Positions 1-9,739 are shown, numbered from the stretch's first letter. The stretch is DNA of 64,000 nt from Peribacillus acanthi (GCF_003073175.1 NZ_QBBX01000002.1:162875-226874), one strand, 5' to 3'. Made by a program: numbers and translations. Notes: a model not told the origin generated them from the sequence alone.

Positions 1-1
1 T

Positions 2-517
2 GCTGGTGCTTGGTCAAAAGAGTTATTAGAACCTCTTGGCGTTTCCTTTATGGTGACTCCACAGAAAGCTCAAATTATTCATCTAGAATTGGTTGGTTAC
101 TCAACAAATAAATGGCCAGTAGTCATGCCTCCTAATGATCAATACCTTCTTTCTTTTGATGAAGGTCGAGTAGTGATAGGAGCAACCCATGAAAATGATG
201 TCGGTTTTGACAAAAGGGTGACAGCAGGGGGAGTCTTTGAAGTTCTTCAAAAAGCATTATCTATAGCCCCGGGTTTGGCAAGTGGCACTCTACTTGAAAC
301 AAGGGTTGGTTTCCGTCCCTTTACTCCTGGATTTCTTCCGGTGATAGGGGAATTGCCGAACATGAAGGGAATCTTGGTAGCCAATGGACTGGGAGCCTCA
401 GGACTGACTTGTGGCCCATATGTAGGGGCAGAGTTAGCAAAAATCGCCCTCGGTCAACCAACAGACATTAATCTTGAGGATTATGATGTACATGCAGCCA
501 TCCAACCAAAATTATAG
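2..517 (+). CDS. FAD-dependent oxidoreductase, DAO family (3' part only)
   Basis: C-terminal 171 residues of a D-amino-acid-oxidase-fold flavoenzyme; the FAD-binding N-terminus lies left of the window. The reading frame is open from base 2, so the ATG at 50 is an internal Met. The motifs GFRPFTPGFLPVIGE and NGLGASGLTCGPYVGAELA are the characteristic end of this family, where the C-terminal FAD contacts lie. It resembles the YurR/glycine-oxidase-like group of Bacillus, which oxidises an amine or amino acid with FAD and oxygen. The substrate cannot be told from this part. A terminator follows directly. Confidence 0.85.
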   Translation, partial: AGAWSKELLEPLGVSFMVTPQKAQIIHLELVGYSTNKWPVVMPPNDQYLLSFDEGRVVIGATHENDVGFDKRVTAGGVFEVLQKALSIAPGLASGTLLETRVGFRPFTPGFLPVIGELPNMKGILVANGLGASGLTCGPYVGAELAKIALGQPTDINLEDYDVHAAIQPKL

Positions 518-527
518 AAATTTGGAA

Positions 528-555
528 GCAGAGAATAAACACTCTGCTTTTTTAC
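528..555 (+). terminator. Intrinsic terminator of the DAO-family gene
   Basis: Hairpin with arms AGCAGAG and CTCTGCT followed by a run of T, 11 bases after the stop codon. Confidence 0.8.
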
Positions 556-763
556 ATTTGATTGGAAACAAAGAATTTAACTTCTAATTTTAGAAATTAA
601 TCATAATTGCGACTAGACAATACTACAATTATTTCAAACTATTAACCATAATTAAAATAGAACGTAATCTTATCGAAAACCTTCTGTAATCAAACCTCCG
701 TATAATGATAAAGGGTAACGTACATATTTTCCTAAAAATTATAATGAAATACTGGGAGGTCCT

Positions 764-1120
764 ATGGAATCATATATAAAGAAATCGTTAGAAGAATGGA
801 AAGAGGAAATTTCAGAGTTATTAAGCGAAATTGATGAAGAATACCAAAAAGTAAAACAAGAATTGAAGCTTTATACATATAAGTATGGCATCACTAAACA
901 AGTCATTCAATCTACACTCAATGATGAACTAATTGAGACGATACGAGAACAATATCATAAGCCATTTGAAGAAAGATACCATGAACTAATGGGTGAAATA
1001 AAAGATTTAGAAGAAAAAAGGAAAGTGTTCCAAATGTTTGTCACAAAAATTGATGAGGTTAGTCGAAAAGAAGATTCCAAACAACCTTACATTCCAAATG
1101 TGCTACAAACTAGTGGGTGA
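764..1120 (+). CDS. Hypothetical charged coiled-coil protein (118 aa)
   Basis: Not recognised. The protein is rich in Glu and Lys, with heptad-like spacing of Leu and Ile over about residues 5-35 and 70-95, so it is probably a helical, coiled-coil cytoplasmic protein; no signal peptide or membrane segment is seen. GGGAGG lies 7-8 bases before the ATG, and a TATAAT at 701-706 could be its -10 box, although no good -35 is seen. It stands alone between two terminators and is convergent with the TPR/GTPase-like gene. The start, Shine-Dalgarno site and codon use look genuine; the function is unknown. Confidence 0.7.
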   Translation: MESYIKKSLEEWKEEISELLSEIDEEYQKVKQELKLYTYKYGITKQVIQSTLNDELIETIREQYHKPFEERYHELMGEIKDLEEKRKVFQMFVTKIDEVSRKEDSKQPYIPNVLQTSG

Positions 1121-1177
1121 TCATTTAGGGGGTTAATAGCCCGCTCCAAATGTACTTAATCACAATTAACAATTAAT

Positions 1178-1217
1178 ACACGAAAAAGAGCATCCATATT
1201 GATGCTCTTTTTCGTGT
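1178..1217. terminator. Bidirectional terminator
   Basis: Perfect 17-bp inverted repeat around a 6-base loop, with A and T runs inside the arms, so it can end both converging genes. Confidence 0.9.
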
Positions 1218-1252
1218 CAATTAGGGTTGTATGGTCTAGCTCTATTAAGTGA

Positions 1253-3931
1253 TCATTTCAATTCCAACATATACTGAAATTGACGTAGCCTAACTTTAAA
1301 TAAAGTGATTGGATCTTCAAATTCACGTGGATTTTTCCTCATTTGGTTAAGCTGTTGTTTATTTGTCTCGATTTCCTGTCTTGCTTCTTTCTCTGCTGCT
1401 ATTAAAATATTAGCTGGTTCTCTGAATGATATTGAAATATCTCTTTCAATTGATTGTTCGAACAGTTCAAACTTCTGAAGGAACTTGTCAATTATTAACA
1501 GAGTAATATCTTGATAATCTTCTGTTTCAACAAATTTTTTATATTTGTTGTACATCAGTGTTTGATTTTGTGTTATGGCACTAAAAAGCTTTCCAGCACT
1601 TTTTAAAAGTACTTGCGAAGGAGTATGACGAAGTAGAATATTGACTTTTTCCAATTGGACACTTGTGGTAAGTCGATCTGCATCTCTTCTCCAGTCATCC
1701 AATATTTTTAAGTCACAATTTAGCTTCATTCGATTTTCTTTGTACAAATTATTAAATCCTTCTGCCATTTCATTTAAGAAATATTGACTTCCAGTAAAAT
1801 CTTCATTAGATGCCTCAATCCATTCATGTAGTAAACGATATGTTTCTGGTAAGATAGTTGTTTGTAGATAAAACTGAACGCGATTGTTCATTTCATCATT
1901 CAATTCTAAATGGATTTTCCCAAAATCACTGTCTTCTTTAATAATAGAAGAGCAATCTCGAAGGAGACTTGGTATTTCCTTTTTCAGTTTTTGTCTAACT
2001 TCTTCTTTGATTGAGTAATAAGAAGAGGAAATCTTCTTTACATGGTCTTTTTCAAGATCTTTTACTTGGTGAATGGCTCCATTTAACTTTACAACCATTT
2101 CTTCATTCCACTGAATGGTATTTTCTAATTCGGTTTCAACCTCTAAACGTTTTCTCACCAAATTTTTAATACTAGTACTAATAACATCTAAAATCTTAAA
2201 TGTTCGATTAGATTCTATTGTATCCATAGAGATAGAGGCATGAATAGTATCTCCTAATTGCTGAAGACCTTGGATTGAAGGCTGGAAGGACGAATATTTC
2301 ATGACACTTGCAGAAGGGAAGTATTCTCTTACTGTTAATCCAGCATCTTCGTAGCTTCCACCGTAAACATGTTCTTGAAGACTATTTAGAACGAAATGAA
2401 TAGGAAGATCTGGAGCATTCTCTTGAATCCTAATTAATAAATCATACTCGGCTTCTGTAAAAGGAGCATCAGCATCCAATATAAATAAAATACTGTCCGC
2501 TAAATGATATTCATCCAATCGATCATAATCATTGGAGTTATATAGCATTGATAGTTTATATTGATTTAAAAATGTATTAGGAAGATTTAGTTCCACATGG
2601 CTCCGAAAGTTTAAATCATCTAATGTCGATAACGATTTTAATCCTATATTATTTATTTCACAGATGGAGAACTCATCGTTATCTTTAATAGTCCACCCAA
2701 GTGAAATTGGGCTCTCTTTAATAATAGATTCACCCATAATCGAGTTAATAAAAGATGTCTTTGAATTATCTGAAGTGCCTGCTATCACTACACGTCGATT
2801 TTCAAAATCTAAAAGTTCGCGAACCTGCCAGTTGTGCTTGAAGTTTACTTTTAAATCATGAGCAGTCGCCCATGATGCAATGGAATCAAATAAATCTTGT
2901 GTGTCTTCAAGTATATCTAGGTGAAGACTTTGAGATTCATTAATAAGGTGGGTTACTGCATTTATTGACGAATCATCAATGCTTCCGGGGAATAATTCAT
3001 CCCATGATAAAGCGGCTGAACTAGCCTTTAATGCCCGCGAAGAATCAGTAATATATAGCCAAGCCGTCAATAGATTTGGCATAACATTTGTTAGTTGTTT
3101 AATAAAATAATTTCCTTTGAGGAAATGTAAATAAGCTTCCTCAAACAAGGAAGAAAGATCAGGCATGGATTTCCCTCTTATATTTTCAAGGTTAAGAATC
3201 AGAGAATTAAATTCATTAATCCATGCTTTATAGTGTTCGTCGCTCTTATAACTGTTCCAGAGGGATACAGCCATTTTTTCAAATAACCCCTCATCAAGAT
3301 GATATACAGTCGATAACCCTTCTTTGAAATAGGAAGGTGGCAACGATTCTGTATTTCCACTATCGATATAAGATTTTAATACCTCAAACCAGTAGAGGGA
3401 TTGAGTTCGAATTCCTTCTTGTAAAGCTAAATCAACAGCACTCTTATTGTCTTCCTGCTCTTCAAAGAATGCACGTGCCACTGTAGTTACATTTGGATAA
3501 TCTGGATTTGCTCCGATAGCTTTTTTAATAATCCCATCCGCAAGCTTCATTTTTCCTTGGTCTATGTATAACGAGAATAATTGCAATGCTACTTCAGAAT
3601 TAACTGTACTCGATTCATCTGATACAGATTTGTATATTTCTTCAGCTGTTGTAAGTAGGCCTAGCTCCACATAAGCATCTGCCATATTCTTTAGTGCCCA
3701 TGATGCCAGTTCATTGTCAATATTTTGCCATTTAAAGATAGCAGATTCGAAATCTTTATAATGGTAATAAACTTCACCTTGTGCAAATCGAATTGAGGAG
3801 AGCTCCGGAACCTCATTTTGATTTTCATCAAAATATTTCTCCCCTAGTATTTGTACAGGATGACGAGTATCATTTTCCTCTATTAAAGTTTTATGAAATC
3901 TTTTATTGATGAGTTGATTATCTAAAGTCAT
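1253..3931 (-). CDS. TPR-repeat protein with degenerate dynamin-like GTPase domain (892 aa)
   Basis: Large cytoplasmic protein. Residues about 30-330 are helical repeats of TPR type. A GTPase-like domain begins near residue 380, with VVIAGTSDNSKTSF at the P-loop position. A long helical, coiled-coil tail follows, as in dynamin-like proteins. The P-loop is altered: the Gly before Lys is Ser. At the expected NKxD position stands NSLQ, and no clear DxxG is seen, so GTP hydrolysis may be weak or absent. The ATG at 3931 is chosen because GGGGGA precedes it by about 5 bases; the upstream in-frame ATG at 3982 has no such site. Similar TPR/GTP-binding proteins occur in Bacillus, but I know of no defined function. 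Confidence 0.7.
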   Translation of the reverse strand: MTLDNQLINKRFHKTLIEENDTRHPVQILGEKYFDENQNEVPELSSIRFAQGEVYYHYKDFESAIFKWQNIDNELASWALKNMADAYVELGLLTTAEEIYKSVSDESSTVNSEVALQLFSLYIDQGKMKLADGIIKKAIGANPDYPNVTTVARAFFEEQEDNKSAVDLALQEGIRTQSLYWFEVLKSYIDSGNTESLPPSYFKEGLSTVYHLDEGLFEKMAVSLWNSYKSDEHYKAWINEFNSLILNLENIRGKSMPDLSSLFEEAYLHFLKGNYFIKQLTNVMPNLLTAWLYITDSSRALKASSAALSWDELFPGSIDDSSINAVTHLINESQSLHLDILEDTQDLFDSIASWATAHDLKVNFKHNWQVRELLDFENRRVVIAGTSDNSKTSFINSIMGESIIKESPISLGWTIKDNDEFSICEINNIGLKSLSTLDDLNFRSHVELNLPNTFLNQYKLSMLYNSNDYDRLDEYHLADSILFILDADAPFTEAEYDLLIRIQENAPDLPIHFVLNSLQEHVYGGSYEDAGLTVREYFPSASVMKYSSFQPSIQGLQQLGDTIHASISMDTIESNRTFKILDVISTSIKNLVRKRLEVETELENTIQWNEEMVVKLNGAIHQVKDLEKDHVKKISSSYYSIKEEVRQKLKKEIPSLLRDCSSIIKEDSDFGKIHLELNDEMNNRVQFYLQTTILPETYRLLHEWIEASNEDFTGSQYFLNEMAEGFNNLYKENRMKLNCDLKILDDWRRDADRLTTSVQLEKVNILLRHTPSQVLLKSAGKLFSAITQNQTLMYNKYKKFVETEDYQDITLLIIDKFLQKFELFEQSIERDISISFREPANILIAAEKEARQEIETNKQQLNQMRKNPREFEDPITLFKVRLRQFQYMLELK

Positions 3932-4307
3932 GTCGATCCCCCAATGTTTATTTTCACGTTGTTTAGAATAGGGCTCCAACAATTCTATGAATATCTAGCC
4001 GTTTCCATCCATGTATTTTAACAAAGTTCCATTATAATAAGGATTTCAGTTTACTTTCATTTTTGATACAAAATGATTACTTCCTGTAATATTAGTGGTA
4101 TGGTTTTCCAATTATATAAGATTTGGTTATCTTATCCTTGTAATAAAATGTACCAATCCATTATAGAAGAAGGCTATTCAATAGATTAAACACTTAACAA
4201 ACCATCTTTTTGAGGTATAATATTATCGAATGTAACATGCCATCTCTAATAGAATAGAGACTAGCCATTACAAAATGTATATATAATGTTGAAAGCGAGT
4301 GTTACTA

Positions 4308-5027
4308 ATGGGCCGCAAATGGAACAATATTAAGGAAAAAAAAGCGTCAAAGGATGCTAATACAAGTCGAGTATATTCTAAGTTCGCGTTAGAGATTTAC
4401 GTAGCTGCAAAGCAAGGGGAGCCGAACCCTGAATCCAATCAGGCTTTAAAGTTCGTGCTTGAGCGTGCGAAGACATATAATGTCCCAAGAATGATTATTG
4501 ATCGTGCTATTGATAAAGCAAAAGGTGGATCCGATGAAAACTACGATGAGCTTCGTTATGAAGGATTTGGTCCAAACGGTTCCATGATTATTGTTGATGC
4601 ACTGACAAACAACGTTAACCGTACTGCTTCGAATGTGCGTGCAGCATTTGGAAAAAATGGTGGGAACATGGGAGTTAGCGGATCTGTATCCTATATGTTT
4701 GATGCTACAGCGGTATTTGGCATTGAAGGGAAAACAGCAGATGAGGCTCTTGAAATCCTAATGGAAGCAGATTTAGATGTTCGTGATATTCTCGAAGAAG
4801 ATGAAGCGGTCATTATTTATGCAGAGCCTGAACAGTTTCATGCTGTACAAGAGGCATTTAAAAATGCTGGAATTACGGAATTTACAGTTGCTGAACTGAC
4901 TATGCTTGCACAAAATGAAATTGAACTATCTGTAGACGGACAAACTCAGTTTGAAAAACTAATAGATGCACTTGAAGATTTGGAAGATGTTCAACGTGTT
5001 TACCACAATGTGGATCTAGGAGAGTAA
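4308..5027 (+). CDS. yeeI: YebC/PmpR-family protein, YeeI type
   Basis: A 239-aa YebC-family (TACO1-like) protein, matching B. subtilis YeeI almost residue for residue at the start ([20 protein letters not shown]) and end ([19 protein letters not shown]). The family was long annotated as DNA-binding regulators; more recent work links YebC proteins to relief of ribosome stalling, notably at proline-rich stretches. Three domains are expected: an N-terminal helical domain to about residue 75, then two alpha/beta domains. The ATG at 4308 gives the canonical N-terminus; the GTG at 4299 would add three residues. TATAAT lies about 20 bases upstream. It is monocistronic, with its own terminator. Confidence 0.93.
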   Translation: MGRKWNNIKEKKASKDANTSRVYSKFALEIYVAAKQGEPNPESNQALKFVLERAKTYNVPRMIIDRAIDKAKGGSDENYDELRYEGFGPNGSMIIVDALTNNVNRTASNVRAAFGKNGGNMGVSGSVSYMFDATAVFGIEGKTADEALEILMEADLDVRDILEEDEAVIIYAEPEQFHAVQEAFKNAGITEFTVAELTMLAQNEIELSVDGQTQFEKLIDALEDLEDVQRVYHNVDLGE

Positions 5028-5035
5028 TATTTGAA

Positions 5036-5066
5036 AACAGACCTGTTGTTGAATAGGTCTGTTTAT
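5036..5066 (+). terminator. Terminator of yeeI
   Basis: Arms AACAGACCT and AGGTCTGTT, followed by TATTTAG. Confidence 0.7.
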
Positions 5067-5098
5067 TTAGCTCAAAAACTTTGGAAAGTGGTGCTGAA

Positions 5099-5407
5099 AT
5101 GGCAATTGTCGATATTACAATTATTCCCATTGGGACAGAGACAACAAGTGTGAGTGATTATGTAGCTGAGATTCAAAAGGTATTAATGAAGTATAAAGAA
5201 GATAAAGGAATTGAGTTTCAACTTACACCAATGAGTACAATTATCGAAGGAGACCTTCCGGTGTTATTCGATACCGTCCAGGCTCTCCACGAAGCCGTAT
5301 TTAATAAGGGAATCATGCGAATTGCAACAAATATCCGGATAGATGACAGAAGAGATAAAAAGTCTAATATGAAGAGCAAGCTTGAGAGTGTATATAATAA
5401 AATGTAA
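5099..5407 (+). CDS. Thiamine-binding protein, MTH1187/YqgV family
   Basis: A 102-aa ferredoxin-fold protein of the thiamine_BP family (MTH1187/YkoF-like; YqgV in B. subtilis). The pattern MAIVDITIIPIGTETTSVSDY, then STIIEGD in the middle and RIDDRRDK near the end, is typical. Related proteins bind thiamine or its pyrimidine part; a cellular role is not settled. The ATG at 5099 follows GGAAAGTGG; the TTG at 5081 would overlap that site. Its terminator lies just after the stop. Confidence 0.85.
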   Translation: MAIVDITIIPIGTETTSVSDYVAEIQKVLMKYKEDKGIEFQLTPMSTIIEGDLPVLFDTVQALHEAVFNKGIMRIATNIRIDDRRDKKSNMKSKLESVYNKM

Positions 5408-5415
5408 GTAAGTTT

Positions 5416-5446
5416 GGGCCGGATTCAATGAATCGGCCCTTTTTCA
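5416..5446 (+). terminator. Terminator
   Basis: GGGCCGGATT paired with AATCGGCCC (one bulge), followed by TTTTTCAT. It sits between convergent genes. Confidence 0.8.
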
Positions 5447-5455
5447 TACGGAATG

Positions 5456-6652
5456 TTAGGATTCACTCTGATGTCTTTTAAAATCTATATCATCCATGAG
5501 CCAAGAGTTGTAATGTCTTTTAACATACATTTCTGCTTCTTCAAAAGAAGGAAATATCTCGTTAACCCAATCTTTTTTATGAAGAATTTTCCAACTATTT
5601 TCTTTCTGAGTATGAATACTTGTTATTTCTTTGTCATGATTGATGTAAAACGTTCCATGCGAATTTCCTTTTGTATTCTGGGTGTTATCTTGAGCATCTT
5701 GCTTCCGTGGCCAAACCTCAAAGGCTGGTGTAACAAAATGATCAAAACCTTCTTTTGTCAAAGTACCACCTGATGCTTTAGGATGCCCACCACCACCATA
5801 TTGTTTTGCAAATAATGAAACATTTACTTCGTCGTGAATGGTTCGAAATCCAATACGTTTTGTACCAATATTAATTAGTACAATAAGATCTAAGTGAGGA
5901 TTGTTTCTGTTTAATTCATTTCCAAGTTCAGATTGGTGATTTTCTGCATGAACAATTCCAATACGATATCTTCCTTTTGATTCTTTCGTAGAATAATCAT
6001 GCCAAATTTCAACCATTTGCCGTTGTTTCCTACGAATGTAACCATTTCTACGGTCCTCTTCCATGGTCAAAATGGTTATTTCCACATCATTGAAGGTAAA
6101 TTTAGGTTCAGTTTGAAGTCTTGCTTGTATTTTCTGTTCAAATTCCCCTGGTGGAAAAAGGTAAAATAAATCATTTAACCTTTTTGCATTGTTGTTTTCA
6201 TTCTCAAACCATTCCCACGTATCATACTGCCTTACAAGTTCCACGTATTCCTTAAGCGCACCACTATCCTGTAATAAACCTTTTTCAACTAGATGTTCAT
6301 AGAATAGGGAAGTGGCGGAAGTAAGTTTTCCATCATCAGCTTTGTCAATCACTTTTGCCCATTTATAACTATTTAAATGAAATGCGGTTGCATGATGATC
6401 AATTAAATGAACGGTATGTCCACTTTCAAAAAAGGATTGGATTTTCTTGGCTACATCGTCATTCACAGCAATGTCCGTTATGTATAAAGTTTGATTTTCA
6501 TCTTTAACTTCATCTAAAAAATGTGAGACTCTTTGGTTAATGGTGTCATGCGAACAATATGTAGCTTTTACCGATTCCTCTCCAAATGCGATTCTGCCGA
6601 GCATTCCACATGATTGTCCATCTAAATCATTGTGAGAAAAAATGTGAATCAT
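5456..6652 (-). CDS. nrnB: Oligoribonuclease NrnB (DHH family)
   Basis: Close relative of B. subtilis NrnB (YngD), a DHH/DHHA1 phosphoesterase that degrades very short RNAs (nanoRNAs). The metal-site motifs are present: SHNDLDG at the N-terminus, the DHH signature in HLIDHHATAFH near residue 85, and the C-terminal DHHA1 glycine motif YGGGGHPKASGG. Length (398 aa) matches NrnB (399). ATG 6652 is preferred, with GGAGGG about 7 bases upstream; the TTG at 6658 is too close to that site. In B. subtilis the gene is next to yngE; here the yng operon is 50 kb away. Confidence 0.9.
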   Translation of the reverse strand: MIHIFSHNDLDGQSCGMLGRIAFGEESVKATYCSHDTINQRVSHFLDEVKDENQTLYITDIAVNDDVAKKIQSFFESGHTVHLIDHHATAFHLNSYKWAKVIDKADDGKLTSATSLFYEHLVEKGLLQDSGALKEYVELVRQYDTWEWFENENNNAKRLNDLFYLFPPGEFEQKIQARLQTEPKFTFNDVEITILTMEEDRRNGYIRRKQRQMVEIWHDYSTKESKGRYRIGIVHAENHQSELGNELNRNNPHLDLIVLINIGTKRIGFRTIHDEVNVSLFAKQYGGGGHPKASGGTLTKEGFDHFVTPAFEVWPRKQDAQDNTQNTKGNSHGTFYINHDKEITSIHTQKENSWKILHKKDWVNEIFPSFEEAEMYVKRHYNSWLMDDIDFKRHQSES

Positions 6653-6791
6653 ATTCAAGCCCTCCTAGTGCGATTCCAATGCTTAGTATTTGCTCTCACA
6701 CTTAATTTAAGACACTTTTTATTTTTGAACATAAAAAAGTTCGTTCTGAACCAATACTATAATCGAACCAAAATTATTAGGAGGGATCGTC

Positions 6792-6956
6792 ATGGGAAGA
6801 GGAAATAATCATACATCTTCTAGTAACAATAAAAACTCACTACCTCAAACACCGAAAAACCTAAAAATTGAGCCAAACCGTGTTACGGAAGAATTTGCAG
6901 AAGAATTGGCACATCATGGAGCAGCAAGAGAATCTTTAAATAAAAAATCAAAATAA
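6792..6956 (+). CDS. YfhD-like small protein (54 aa)
   Basis: Short hydrophilic protein beginning MGRGNNHT, with the central LPQTPKNLK pattern of YfhD-family proteins of Bacillus, whose function is unknown. AGGAGGGA precedes the ATG by 5 bases. A TATAAT-like box lies at 6758-6763, but no convincing -35 could be placed. It is monocistronic, divergent from nrnB, and closed by a strong terminator. The family name rests on the shared N-terminal pattern and size. Confidence 0.75.
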   Translation: MGRGNNHTSSSNNKNSLPQTPKNLKIEPNRVTEEFAEELAHHGAARESLNKKSK

Positions 6957-6987
6957 TAGTAACAACCTTATTACAATTGAACAGCTC

Positions 6988-7020
6988 AAAAAATAGACAG
7001 CTCTAGGCTGTCTATTTTTG
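6988..7020. terminator. Bidirectional terminator
   Basis: Near-perfect arms AAAAATAGACAGC and GCTGTCTATTTTT between the YfhD-like gene and the convergent kinase. Confidence 0.9.
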
Positions 7021-7026
7021 TAGTCG

Positions 7027-8298
7027 TTATGATTTGTCAACGATTGGGAAGTTTATTGTAAAACATGTTCCTATACCCACTTCACTTTCCACTTTAATAT
7101 CTCCGCGCATGGCTTTAACAATGCTGTAAACAACCATTGTACCCAATCCGGTTCCTTTGTCTTTTGTTGAGTAAAAAGGGGTTCCTAATCTGTCAATTTG
7201 TTCTTCATTCATTCCATTACCTGAATCTTTTATTTTCAATTCGGCTGTGCCATTGTTTTTCTTTAAACTAATTTCAATTATCCCGCCGGATTCCATGGAT
7301 TCAATGCCATTTTTAATAATATTAACTATACATTGTTGGAGCTTCTGTTTCTCTCCTGCTACATAAATGTCATCCTCAATTTGGACCTTAAGTTGTACAT
7401 TGTTCATGGTCGCGTATGGATTTACAATTTGAATAATAAAGTCTAAGTGTTTATTTAATTCTAAAATTTCAATATTTTCTAGAGTAGGCTTTGCAAAAGT
7501 CAAATAATCAGAAATGATATGTTCAGCTCGGTCTAATTCAGCAATAGCGAAATCGATATAAAGCTTCTTCTCATCGGATGTTAACTCAGGATTTCTCATT
7601 AATTGAACAAAACCTTTTGTAACTGTAAGAGGATTTCTAATTTCATGGGCTATACTTGCACCCATATCACTAACCGTTTTTAATTTTTCTAACTTTCTAA
7701 TTTCCCTGGCGACTGCAGCATTTAGTTTGGATTTTTCAATAAAATTAACAAATAAGATAATTGCAATAGATTGCGCTATAAAAAAAGGGATGATAAATGA
7801 TAAGTATCTTTGATTGACGATTTCAGAGGAAAGCAAGAATACGATTAACATCAAAAATACCAATCCGAGTAAGGAAGACAAAGTTGCAAGGTATATTCTT
7901 TTTTTCATACTAACTGTTTTAATAAATGACGGAATAATGAACCATAAAGAAATTAGCAGAAGAGTAGATACGGTAAATGCACCATACAATCCTTGACCAT
8001 CTAAATAAAAACGAAAACCTACTAAAATGAAAAATAAAATAACTGCAACTCTCCTACCACCGTACAATGCACCAATAATAAAGGGAACTTGACGCATATC
8101 AAAAATATTTCCTTCCGATAATTCGAGTGGGAAGGACATTGAGAGAAGTATCGAAAATCCAGATATTATGATTATTAATATCTCATTAATAATGGGACTC
8201 ATCTTTCTTTCGATAATCTTGGTATAAAGGTAGAAAAAAGTAAAGACGAAAAAAGTGTTCAATAAAAAGGTTTGAAAATCTTTAATTAAGATACTCAT
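7027..8298 (-). CDS. KinB-like membrane sensor histidine kinase
   Basis: A 423-aa kinase with about six hydrophobic segments in the first 190 residues (5TM-LYT-like architecture), then HisKA with the phospho-accepting His in SIAHEIRNPLTVTKGF near residue 218, and a HATPase_c domain with N (NIIKNGIESM), G1 (KDSGNGM) and G2 (GTGLG) boxes. Layout, length and the HisKA sequence match B. subtilis KinB, which feeds phosphate into the Spo0F-Spo0B-Spo0A relay. No response-regulator gene is adjacent, as expected for a phosphorelay kinase. The input signal is unknown. GGCGGA precedes the ATG. Confidence 0.85.
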   Translation of the reverse strand: MSILIKDFQTFLLNTFFVFTFFYLYTKIIERKMSPIINEILIIIISGFSILLSMSFPLELSEGNIFDMRQVPFIIGALYGGRRVAVILFFILVGFRFYLDGQGLYGAFTVSTLLLISLWFIIPSFIKTVSMKKRIYLATLSSLLGLVFLMLIVFLLSSEIVNQRYLSFIIPFFIAQSIAIILFVNFIEKSKLNAAVAREIRKLEKLKTVSDMGASIAHEIRNPLTVTKGFVQLMRNPELTSDEKKLYIDFAIAELDRAEHIISDYLTFAKPTLENIEILELNKHLDFIIQIVNPYATMNNVQLKVQIEDDIYVAGEKQKLQQCIVNIIKNGIESMESGGIIEISLKKNNGTAELKIKDSGNGMNEEQIDRLGTPFYSTKDKGTGLGTMVVYSIVKAMRGDIKVESEVGIGTCFTINFPIVDKS

Positions 8299-8568
8299 TT
8301 TATAATTCCGCCTGACTAAATAAACTTTAATTAAATATAAACTAGATTAAACGCATCATCTAATTATAGTCTAGAGATGGTAATCCATACACCTATAAAG
8401 TTCCAGTATATAGAATAAAGAAAAATGTCACAGAATAAATAATCAATAGAAATTACCATCTAACCATGCTAAAATCCTGGTATATTATTCAAGTGATTTA
8501 AACCATTCTCTTCTCTTTAACAGACATATACAATTAAGAGTTTAGAATAAAGACTTTCTAGATATTAT

Positions 8569-8598
8569 TTGACAAATTCATGCAAACCATTACATATT
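8569..8598 (+). promoter_or_regulatory. Candidate sigma-A promoter for the Lrp-family gene
   Basis: TTGACA at 8569-8574, an 18-base spacer, and CATATT at 8593-8598, about 35 bases before the start codon. Confidence 0.5.
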
Positions 8599-8633
8599 TT
8601 AATATTGGCAAAAGACGAGGGGGAGTTAGGAAA

Positions 8634-9056
8634 ATGGATGAGGTAGATAAAAAGATCCTTATTGAATTGCAACTAAACGGTAGAAAAACGATGACCGAAT
8701 TGGGTAAAGTTGTAGGCTTGACTGCACCAGCTGCCACAGAACGTGTCAAAAAATTAGAAGATCGTGGAATCATCAAGCATTATACAATTACAGTCGATCC
8801 TCATAAACTTGATAAAATTATTACAGCTTTTATTTTATTTGATACTGAAAGATGCAAACAGTTTGTTGAATTTTGCAAGGGATATCCGGATGTTGTTGAA
8901 TGTCATAGACTGGCAGGTAAATACAGCTATTTAGTCAAACTGGTTACTTCTTCCGTCCATTCCCTAGAAAGCTTTATTGACTCTACGATGCAATATGGCA
9001 AGTCATCTACTTTGTTGGTACTGTCTTCACCGATTGAATCTTCAGTCATAACATAA
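8634..9056 (+). CDS. Lrp/AsnC-family transcriptional regulator
   Basis: A 140-aa one-domain-pair regulator: an N-terminal winged helix (DEVDKKILIELQLNGRKTM; TAPAATERVKKLEDRGII as the recognition region) and a C-terminal RAM/AsnC effector domain from about residue 65. Members bind amino acids and control metabolism or transport. ATG 8634 follows GAGGGGGAGTTAGG; an upstream in-frame ATG at 8580 falls inside the probable promoter. The isochorismatase gene 140 bases downstream runs the same way, but has its own Shine-Dalgarno site and lies beyond a weak hairpin, so a common operon is uncertain. Confidence 0.88.
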   Translation: MDEVDKKILIELQLNGRKTMTELGKVVGLTAPAATERVKKLEDRGIIKHYTITVDPHKLDKIITAFILFDTERCKQFVEFCKGYPDVVECHRLAGKYSYLVKLVTSSVHSLESFIDSTMQYGKSSTLLVLSSPIESSVIT

Positions 9057-9196
9057 AATTTCCTTTGTTTTTTTTTACAAGTAAATGTAAAAAAATAACT
9101 TTATTTTATAAGTAAATAGGGAAAACTACCTTAGTTTTGTCATTAAGAATTCCTTAAAGATGATATACAATTTAATCATCCAAAGGGGGAATAATA

Positions 9197-9739
9197 ATGA
9201 TAAAAACATTACCGAAAAATGCAGCCTTAATTATAATTGATGTTCAAAAATTCTTTAATGAGCCAAGATGGGGAAACCGAAATAATCCACAAGCCGAAGA
9301 AAACATCGCATCTTTATTGGAAAAATGGAGAGCTTCTGATCGACCAATCTTCCATATCCAGCACGTTGAAGGATCTTATAAACCGGCACATGATTTTAAA
9401 GATTTAGTGAAGCCTCTACCAGAAGAGCCTGTAATCAGGAAAGTGGTCAATAGTTCATTTATTGGAACCAATTTAGAAAGTAGTTTAAGAGAACGTCACA
9501 TTGATACTGTAGTAATCGTTGGATTAACAACCAACCATTGTGTGGAAACGACAACGAGAATGGCGGGTAATTTAGGATTTAATACGTATTTGGTTACGGA
9601 CGCAACAGCTACGTTTGATCGTAAAGGTCCAGACGGTATTGTATATAGTGCGGAGACTATCCATAATATGACGATGGTCAATTTGAATGAAGAGTTTGCT
9701 ACGGTTGTTACTACGGAACAAGTTCTTTTAAACTCGTAA
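9197..9739 (+). CDS. Isochorismatase-family cysteine hydrolase
   Basis: A 180-aa single-domain hydrolase. The catalytic triad is visible: Asp in LIIIDVQKF (about 15), Lys in EEPVIRKVVNSSF (about 81) and Cys in TTNHCVETTTRMA (about 115), with the cis-peptide-forming region in front of the Cys. The family includes nicotinamidases, N-carbamoylsarcosine amidases and isochorismatases; the closest Bacillus type is the YecD-like group, without an assigned substrate. AAAGGGGG precedes the ATG by 7-8 bases. Confidence 0.88.
   Translation: MIKTLPKNAALIIIDVQKFFNEPRWGNRNNPQAEENIASLLEKWRASDRPIFHIQHVEGSYKPAHDFKDLVKPLPEEPVIRKVVNSSFIGTNLESSLRERHIDTVVIVGLTTNHCVETTTRMAGNLGFNTYLVTDATATFDRKGPDGIVYSAETIHNMTMVNLNEEFATVVTTEQVLLNS

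Noticed and set aside
6726-6759. Sigma-G-like promoter before the YfhD-like gene
   Set aside because: TGAACA and AATACTA elements are 21 bases apart, too far for a sigma-G promoter.
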